This document shows, in pieces, positions 1 to 4,033 of a stretch of DNA of 6,816 nucleotides. Made by a program: the position numbers and the translations under genes. Numbering within the stretch: the stretch's first letter is position 1; each line of letters opens with the position of its first letter. The stretch is from a bacterium (GTDB lineage: Bacteria > Krumholzibacteriota > Krumholzibacteria > LZORAL124-64-63). The notes under the pieces were generated by a model that saw only the letters and a program-made list of their open reading frames with translations, did not search any database and had not been told where the DNA came from. Location: the NCBI GenBank assembly GCA_030592025.1, contig JAUUZX010000077.1, positions 1 to 6,816 on the forward strand, in the 5' to 3' direction.

Positions 1-727
1 CAGACTCGCCGGGCACCCAGTCCCCGGGGACCAGGATCTCGCCGAGAAGGAGCGCCCGGTCGAGGTGGGCGCCGCCGGCGGACTGCTCGTGGGCGAGGAC
101 CTTGTCCACGAAGACGGTCGCCTCTTCCGGCGTGCGGACCGGCGCCCGGCCCACGGCGAGTTCCGGAACCAGGTCGGGATGGTCGCCCTCGGTGGTGTAC
201 TCGCCGTAGATCCCGTCGCCGTCGTCGTCCCAGGTCCCGTCGAGGCAGCCGAAGTACAGGTCGCAGCCGAACTCGAAGGGATCGAACGCCGGGGGAAGGC
301 CCAGAGGAGACTGCACGAACCGGGTCGGCAGAATCTCGTCGTCGCCGCCAAGCAGCACGTAACCCGTGCCCCACTGTTCGTGGGCCAGGATCAGGAAGTT
401 GCGGATGGTCTCGGGCAGATCCACGCCCGGCGGCGCGACATCGGTGATCCAGTCCACCGACACGGCGGTAGCGCTGATGTCGTGGACCGATCTCCAGTCC
501 GCCAGGCGATGGAACTCGGGCAGCAGCTCTCCCGTGGTCACGATGACCAACTCGACCGGGTTCCAGCCGGTGGTTCCTTCCACCCCTGGGGGCGCGGGCA
601 GGTGGGCCGGTTCGGTCGCCGACGCGGGACCCGTCGGCAGGATCATCACGGCAGCGCAAACACCGACCAGCAGCGGCAGGCGGACGTGAACGGATGCGAA
701 TGAGCGGAATGTGACATGATCGAACAT
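1..727 (-). CDS. Secreted C25 (gingipain-family) cysteine peptidase, 3' end missing
   Basis: The frame is open to the left edge; 242 residues are visible. The ATG at 727 is chosen because a perfect GGAGGT lies 7 nt upstream. Residues 1-37 look like a signal peptide: Arg8/Arg16, a hydrophobic stretch from about 17 to 31, and a likely cleavage after ASA (35-37). The mature part matches the N-terminal portion of the peptidase C25 fold: a beta strand VELVIVTT at 58-65, YVLLGGDDEILPTRF at 123-137, DLYFGCLDG at 156-164 followed by an acidic Ca-site-like DDDGDG (167-172), and ELAVGRAPVRTPEEA (189-203) leading into a helix VDKVLAHE. The last segment is the 'GR.P..t..E...v..k.l.YE' signature of the family. 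The catalytic His and Cys would lie beyond the left edge, so activity cannot be judged. Family members are secreted endopeptidases; PorU, the type IX sortase, also belongs here. It probably has its own promoter in the 207-bp gap behind the M48 gene. Confidence 0.85.
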   Translation of the reverse strand, partial: MFDHVTFRSFASVHVRLPLLVGVCAAVMILPTGPASATEPAHLPAPPGVEGTTGWNPVELVIVTTGELLPEFHRLADWRSVHDISATAVSVDWITDVAPPGVDLPETIRNFLILAHEQWGTGYVLLGGDDEILPTRFVQSPLGLPPAFDPFEFGCDLYFGCLDGTWDDDGDGIYGEYTTEGDHPDLVPELAVGRAPVRTPEEATVFVDKVLAHEQSAGGAHLDRALLLGEILVPGDWVPGES

Positions 728-734
728 GATACGT

Positions 735-740
735 ACCTCC
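735..740 (-). promoter_or_regulatory. Ribosome binding site of the C25 peptidase gene
   Basis: A perfect GGAGGT sits 7 nt before the ATG at 727. It fixes the start of a gene that otherwise has only its N-terminal part in the window. Confidence 0.8.
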
Positions 741-872
741 ATTTCCGTGTGCATCGTTGGCCCGGATGCAGGAGAGAACGCATAGCATTGGTGGGGTAGG
801 GTTCGTCCTTTCGACTGAAGCACCATATACGTCGGATAAACGGGTGGGGAATACCAGCCACCACATGCAAGC

Positions 873-902
873 AGTGTATCAGCTATGAACGTAGGACATC
901 AA
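873..902 (-). promoter_or_regulatory. Candidate sigma70-type promoter for the C25 gene
   Basis: On the minus strand TTGATG (902-897) is followed after 18 nt by TACACT (878-873). Each hexamer matches four of six consensus positions. The predicted transcript start is near 866, which would give a leader of about 140 nt. The match is modest, and promoter consensus in this lineage is not known to me. Confidence 0.3.
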
Positions 903-934
903 GTCGATTCCCGGAGGGAAGAGCTTGCGGCGGA

Positions 935-2131
935 TCACTTTGTCCCGTGCTCCCGGCCGCAATGGGGGCAGCGCGCCACGTGCGCGTCATAATCCGGGGG
1001 CAGCTTGAGGTTGGTGCCGCATGGGCAAGCGATGCGCTGCCAGCCCCGGTCCTTGTAGAAGAGATCATCCACCTGCCGGGCGCGCTCACGCTGGAGGGGG
1101 TCCTCGGTTTCGGCCCGCGGCGCACGCACGTCACCACCGGAATCATCGGCCAGGGCCGACCCGGGCACCACGCCGCCCCGTCCCGTCACCTGCTTGTAGC
1201 TTTCCTCGTAGGCCGCGAAGGACCCGCCGGCCATGGCCCGCAGAACCTTCACGCGCTCGTCGATGGGCGGGTGGGTACGGGTGGCGTTGGCCGCCATCTT
1301 CCCCGCGCGCTTGAGAGGGTTGATGATGTACATGGGCGCGGTCGCGCTGTTGGCCGAGGCCAGCTTGCGGGGCGAGCTGGCGATCTTCTCCAGGGCCGAC
1401 GCCAGGCCCTCGGGATAGCGGGTGAAGGCCGCGGCCGAGGCGTCGGCCAGGTACTCGCGCTTGCGGCTGATGGCGAAGTAGATGAGCTGGGCCAGGATCG
1501 GCGCCAGGATCATGAGCACGATGGCCAGCAGGGCGATGAGGCCGCCGCCACCGCCGTCGTCCCGGCGCGAACGGCTGCGCCCGCCACCGAACCACATGCC
1601 CCGCATGCCCACCTCGGCCAGCATGACGATGGCCCCGGCCAGCACCCCGGCAAAGAGCATGAGCTGGATGTCGCGGTTCTTCACGTGGGCCATCTCGTGG
1701 GCGATCACGCCCTGGAGCTCGTCCCGGTTGAGGGTCTTCAGGAGGCCGCTGGTGACGGCCACCGCCGCTGTTTCGGGACGGCGGCCGGCGGCGAAGGCGT
1801 TGGGGGCCGCGTCGTCGATGACATACACATCGGGCATCTTCGGCAGGCCCGCCGCCAGGGTCATCTCCTCGACGACGTTGAACAGCATGGGCAGGTCGCT
1901 CTTCTGGATCTTCTTGGCGCCCGACACCGCCAGCAGCACCTGGTCCCCCTGGAACCAGGCCACCAGCGTCATGATGCACCACACGACGAGAGCCGCGATC
2001 ACCCCGAAGGGCCCGTAGCCGCGACCGCCGAAGTACTCGCCCAACGCCCAGCCCAGCGCGGCCAGCAGGAGGGCTGCGCTGAACACCAGAAGCACGGACT
2101 TGCGCCGGTTGGCTTGTATCTGCTCCCACAT
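935..2131 (-). CDS. htpX: HtpX-like M48 membrane metalloprotease with C-terminal zinc ribbon
   Basis: This 398-residue protein is a zinc-dependent membrane protease; E. coli HtpX works in inner-membrane protein quality control alongside FtsH. Two transmembrane helices lie near residues 13-33 and 42-60. The zinc site is HEMAH (145-149), with the third ligand Glu226 in REYLAD (225-230). Two further hydrophobic segments lie near 157-175 and 198-221, split by an unusual Gly/Arg-rich loop (182-197). The family's NAFAAG motif is at 111-116 and THPP-DER at 286-292. It is about 100 residues longer than E. coli HtpX. The extra tail, from about 305, ends in Cys369, Cys371, Cys388 and Cys391 (CPC...CPHC), a zinc-ribbon-like set expected on the cytosolic side. 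The ATG lies 3 nt after the lemA stop, with a weak AAGAG (2143-2139) inside the lemA end, so translation is probably coupled. The symbol is by family resemblance, not proven orthology. Confidence 0.93.
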   Translation of the reverse strand: MWEQIQANRRKSVLLVFSAALLLAALGWALGEYFGGRGYGPFGVIAALVVWCIMTLVAWFQGDQVLLAVSGAKKIQKSDLPMLFNVVEEMTLAAGLPKMPDVYVIDDAAPNAFAAGRRPETAAVAVTSGLLKTLNRDELQGVIAHEMAHVKNRDIQLMLFAGVLAGAIVMLAEVGMRGMWFGGGRSRSRRDDGGGGGLIALLAIVLMILAPILAQLIYFAISRKREYLADASAAAFTRYPEGLASALEKIASSPRKLASANSATAPMYIINPLKRAGKMAANATRTHPPIDERVKVLRAMAGGSFAAYEESYKQVTGRGGVVPGSALADDSGGDVRAPRAETEDPLQRERARQVDDLFYKDRGWQRIACPCGTNLKLPPDYDAHVARCPHCGREHGTK

Positions 2132-2134
2132 GCG

Positions 2135-2695
2135 CTAGCTCTTGAAATCTACCTTGGGGGCCTCACGCTGCGCTTCGTCTTCCAACTCGAAGAAGATCTC
2201 CTTGGCGAAGTTGAACATGCCCGCAATGATGTTGCCTGGGAACATCTCCACCTTGTTGTTCATGTTCATGACAGCCTGGTTGTAGAACTGGCGCGCGAAG
2301 GAGATCTTGTTCTCCGTGCTGGTCAGTTCCTCCTGGAGCTGCATGAAGTTGGCGCTGGCCTTCAGGTCGGGGTAGGCCTCGACCGTGACCAGGAGCTTGC
2401 TCAACGCGCCGGCCAGTCCGGCTTCGGCCTGCATGCGATCGGGGATGTTACCGGCGCCGGCCACCGCGGCTCGCGCCTGGGTGACGGCCTCGAGGGTCTC
2501 CCGCTCGTGGCTCATGTAGCCCTTGACCGTCTCCATGAGGTTGGGGATGAGATCGAAGCGGCGCTTGAGCTGCACGTCGACCTGGGCCCAGGCTTCCTTG
2601 ACCTGGTTGCGCAGGCGGACGAGCCCGTTGTAGATGCCCACGACCCACGCCACCACGGCGACGATCACACCCAGAAGAATAAGCACGGGAATCAT
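2135..2695 (-). CDS. lemA: LemA family membrane-anchored protein
   Basis: The 186-residue length is typical for LemA. An uncleaved N-terminal transmembrane helix (residues 2-21) is followed by the long helical LemA bundle. Family signatures are visible: RRFDLIPNL (45-53), VEAYPDLKA (105-113), FMQLQEELTSTENKI (117-131) and ARQFYN (134-139). The start is supported by AGGAAAGG (2710-2703) 7 nt upstream. LemA proteins have no established biochemical activity; they are repeatedly encoded beside HtpX-like M48 proteases or TPM-domain proteins and are thought to act as partners or scaffolds at the membrane. That pairing is seen directly here, with the M48 gene 3 nt downstream. The 21-nt spacing from the upstream zinc-ribbon gene suggests one three-gene transcript. 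Confidence 0.95.
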   Translation of the reverse strand: MIPVLILLGVIVAVVAWVVGIYNGLVRLRNQVKEAWAQVDVQLKRRFDLIPNLMETVKGYMSHERETLEAVTQARAAVAGAGNIPDRMQAEAGLAGALSKLLVTVEAYPDLKASANFMQLQEELTSTENKISFARQFYNQAVMNMNNKVEMFPGNIIAGMFNFAKEIFFELEDEAQREAPKVDFKS

Positions 2696-2702
2696 GGTCG
2701 TA

Positions 2703-2710
2703 CCTTTCCT
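2703..2710 (-). promoter_or_regulatory. Ribosome binding site of lemA
   Basis: AGGAAAGG sits 7 nt before the lemA ATG (2695), directly against the 3' arm of the stop-codon hairpin at 2711-2725. Confidence 0.65.
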
Positions 2711-2725
2711 GACGGCTTAGCCGTC
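2711..2725 (-). repeat. Perfect inverted repeat over the zinc-ribbon gene stop codon
   Basis: GACGGC-TAA-GCCGTC on the minus strand forms a 6-bp GC-rich stem whose 3-nt loop is exactly the TAA stop. The lemA ribosome binding site AGGAAAGG begins at the next base. There is no U-run, so a classic terminator is unlikely; an mRNA stability or translation-tuning element inside the operon is possible. Confidence 0.5.
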
Positions 2726-3109
2726 ACTCGGTTTTTCAGCAAAGATCTCACCCAGAAAACGGCGCACGGCGGTGTCGAGCTTCCGACCGTCCGCTTCCAG
2801 ATCGCGGCACAGATCGGGCACCTCGCCCTTCTCGAACCACAGGCCGCAACCGTCGGGGCAGACATCGATGACTACCCGCCCGGCCGGCCCGATATTCGCT
2901 TTTCCCATGGCCTTGCGGCAGCGGGGGCAGTCCAGGTCGTCCTCTTCCGGCACCCGCACGGCCTCCATGGGCAAGGCATCGCGGGAGCCCAGCAGGAACT
3001 GCAACTCATCGGCGTCGAACCACACGCCCTCGCACCTGCCGCACAGATCGATCTCGATGTGATCATGTTCGGCCGCGTACATGGAAACGCGGCAGACGGG
3101 GCATTTCAT
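2717..3109 (-). CDS. Double zinc-ribbon (zf-TFIIB-like) protein
   Basis: This 130-residue soluble protein carries two zinc-ribbon modules of the zf-TFIIB type. The first uses Cys3, Cys6, Cys23 and Cys26, with the family wording MKCPVC at the start and DLCGRCEGVWFDADEL at 21-36. The second uses Cys61, Cys64, Cys84 and Cys88, with VCPDGCGLWFEKGE at 83-96. The two halves look like a duplication. A helical tail follows (about 97-125). The frame stays open far upstream, but the ATG at 3109 is preferred: GGAGGT lies 5 nt before it, the protein begins exactly at the first zinc motif, and the upstream region is the divergent promoter and then the opposite-strand rhodanese gene. Small proteins of this type are common and mostly uncharacterised; nucleic-acid or protein binding is inferred from the fold. 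It is the first gene of the probable operon with lemA and the M48 protease. Confidence 0.85.
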   Translation of the reverse strand: MKCPVCRVSMYAAEHDHIEIDLCGRCEGVWFDADELQFLLGSRDALPMEAVRVPEEDDLDCPRCRKAMGKANIGPAGRVVIDVCPDGCGLWFEKGEVPDLCRDLEADGRKLDTAVRRFLGEIFAEKPSDG

Positions 3110-3114
3110 GGGGG

Positions 3115-3120
3115 ACCTCC
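3115..3120 (-). promoter_or_regulatory. Ribosome binding site of the zinc-ribbon gene
   Basis: GGAGGT lies 5 nt before the ATG at 3109. It decides the start in a frame that is otherwise open much further upstream. Confidence 0.75.
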
Positions 3121-3180
3121 GCGGGTATGGTCGTCCATCGGCCAGGTTTTGGCAACCCCTGCCCACCGCTGAAATCCACC

Positions 3181-3197
3181 GGGAGTGGCGAACTCCC
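3181..3197. repeat. Operator-like inverted repeat GGGAGT-N5-ACTCCC
   Basis: A perfect 6-bp inverted repeat with a 5-nt centre covers the place where the -35 of the rightward promoter should be (3185-3190). That placement suits a repressor or activator site for the divergent region. It could equally be a chance palindrome in GC-rich DNA. Confidence 0.35.
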
Positions 3198-3207
3198 ACG
3201 CGACTGC

Positions 3208-3213
3208 TATCAT
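3208..3213 (+). promoter_or_regulatory. Candidate -10 element for the rhodanese lipoprotein gene
   Basis: TATCAT matches five of six consensus bases in otherwise GC-rich sequence. The -35 at 17-nt spacing (GTGGCG, 3185-3190) is weak, as expected for a promoter that needs an activator or another sigma factor. The implied leader is about 40 nt. Confidence 0.4.
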
Positions 3214-3247
3214 CTGATCTTCGCACCTCATTGAATTCGGTGACCAC

Positions 3248-3254
3248 GGAAAGG
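3248..3254 (+). promoter_or_regulatory. Ribosome binding site of the rhodanese lipoprotein gene
   Basis: GGAAAGG lies 8 nt before the ATG at 3263, supporting that start. Confidence 0.55.
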
Positions 3255-3262
3255 CGACCACG

Positions 3263-3961
3263 ATGACGACGACGCGCAAGATTCTGGCCCTGGCTCTCCT
3301 GTCGGGCCTGCTCACCCTGACCGCCTGCGGCGGAACCGCCGAGTCCACGAGCACCGACCGACGACCCGCCATCTCGGGACGGATCGAGGGTGGCCTGCGC
3401 GTCCTGACCCTCGACCCCACCGACAGCGAGCAGCACTTCCGCATCTACCGGGGCGATTACGTGCGCCCCGAGCGGACCGACGGCACGGCCTTCACCTTCG
3501 AAGTCCCCGACCTGAGCGTCGCCCTGTCCTTCCCCGTGGCCGAGGGCCAGCGCCCCTACTTCAAGGTGCCCGACGTGGGCGTCTTCCGGTTCACGAGCGG
3601 CGACGGCGGCGGCGTCATCGAGGCGGTCAACCTGACGGCGGCCGCCTACAGCGACATGACCGCCCGGGAAGCCCTCGATTTCATCACCGCCGAGGACCCC
3701 ATCGTGCTCGACGTGCGCACGCCCAGCGAGTTCGCGAGCGGTCACCTGGAGAACGCCACCTTGATCCCGGTGCAGCGGCTCCAACTGCGCCTCGGCGAAC
3801 TCGCGGACGACAAGGAGCGGCCGGTGTTTGTCTACTGCCGCTCGGGCAACCGCAGCACCGTCGCGGCGAAGCTGCTCCTGGACGCCGGCCACAAGCAGGT
3901 GGTGAACCTGCGCCGCGGCATCGTCGAGTGGCACCGTGAGGGCTTGCCCATCGTCCACTAA
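3263..3961 (+). CDS. Lipoprotein with cupredoxin-like and rhodanese domains
   Basis: This 232-residue protein is exported and lipid-anchored: Arg5/Lys6, a hydrophobic helix and the lipobox LTAC put the lipidated Cys at 22. Residues about 36-124 form an all-beta domain with the pattern of EfeO/cupredoxin-type folds: a YRGDYVRPE turn (62-70), FTFEVPDL (77-84), then PYFKVPDVGVFRF (98-110) and a closing IEAVN strand. It has one His and no Cys or Met, so a normal copper site is absent. Residues about 132-231 are a rhodanese domain, with VLDVRTPSEF (148-157), GHLENATLIPV (160-170) and active loop YCRSGNRS (191-198). Cys192 is the expected persulfide-carrying cysteine, and the CxxGxR loop is intact, so sulfurtransferase activity is plausible. 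The substrate is unknown. The gene stands alone, diverging from the zinc-ribbon operon and converging on the large secreted-protein gene. The rhodanese call is firm; the N-terminal fold is inference. Confidence 0.9.
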   Translation: MTTTRKILALALLSGLLTLTACGGTAESTSTDRRPAISGRIEGGLRVLTLDPTDSEQHFRIYRGDYVRPERTDGTAFTFEVPDLSVALSFPVAEGQRPYFKVPDVGVFRFTSGDGGGVIEAVNLTAAAYSDMTAREALDFITAEDPIVLDVRTPSEFASGHLENATLIPVQRLQLRLGELADDKERPVFVYCRSGNRSTVAAKLLLDAGHKQVVNLRRGIVEWHREGLPIVH

Positions 3962-3978
3962 ACGACAACGGAACGAAG

Positions 3979-4008
3979 ACGGCCCCGGAGCTTGCGCGTC
4001 GGGGCCGT
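3979..4008. terminator. Bidirectional terminator hairpin between convergent genes
   Basis: ACGGCCCCG (3979-3987) pairs perfectly with CGGGGCCGT (4000-4008), a 9-bp stem around a 12-nt loop. It lies 17 nt past the rhodanese stop and 25 nt past the end of the opposite-strand gene. The U-tracts are short (TTCTCC on plus, CTTCGTTCCGTT on minus), so it may be a weak intrinsic terminator or a 3'-end stabiliser serving both transcripts. Confidence 0.7.
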
Positions 4009-4033
4009 TCTCCATGGCGGATGTATCGGTCGT

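Larger units (their letters stand above)
728..934 (-). other. Gap between M48 and C25 genes: untranslated leader with hairpin
   Basis: This stretch holds no convincing gene and is less GC-rich than its surroundings. On the minus strand it contains a candidate promoter (873-902), then about 140 nt of leader before the C25 start. Just ahead of the ribosome binding site is a 6-bp hairpin, TGCATC (770-765) pairing with GATGCA (755-750) around a 9-nt loop. A possible longer-range stem, TGGTG with CACCA, encloses the middle of the leader (around 785-823). I did not recognise a known riboswitch class. Confidence 0.45.
3110..3262. promoter_or_regulatory. Divergent intergenic region between zinc-ribbon operon and rhodanese gene
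   Basis: Both flanking genes start here, so it must hold promoters in both directions. Rightward, a good -10 is visible at 3208-3213. Leftward, TTGCCA (3155-3150) matches five of six -35 positions, but the best-spaced -10 (GACCAT, 3132-3127) is poor, so that promoter is uncertain. A 6-bp palindrome at 3181-3197 lies between them. Confidence 0.55.

Noticed and set aside
65..703. Plus-strand open frame of 212 codons at the left end
   Set aside because: The minus strand here encodes a signal peptide and C25 motifs with a perfect ribosome binding site; the plus frame is its antisense shadow.
785..823. Resemblance of GTCGAAAGGAC in the C25 leader to a c-di-GMP riboswitch hairpin
   Set aside because: The conserved GEMM core sequences are absent and the stem is only 3 bp.
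646..870. Minus-strand open frame of 74 codons at the C25 gene start
   Set aside because: It overlaps the C25 N-terminus in another frame, has no good ribosome binding site and resembles no known small protein.
908..920. TTCCC-N3-GGGAA hairpin after the M48 stop, as a terminator
   Set aside because: The stem is only 5 bp and no U-run follows, so it is not supported as an intrinsic terminator.
947..3172. Long plus-strand open frame (741 codons) across the M48, lemA and zinc-ribbon genes
   Set aside because: It is the antisense shadow of three recognisable genes in GC-rich DNA; its translation is His/Gly/Arg-rich with no domain.
3110..4015. N-terminal extension of the zinc-ribbon gene through the rhodanese gene
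   Set aside because: The extension is antisense to a clear lipoprotein gene and has no domain; GGAGGT before the ATG at 3109 and the motif-exact start argue for the short form.
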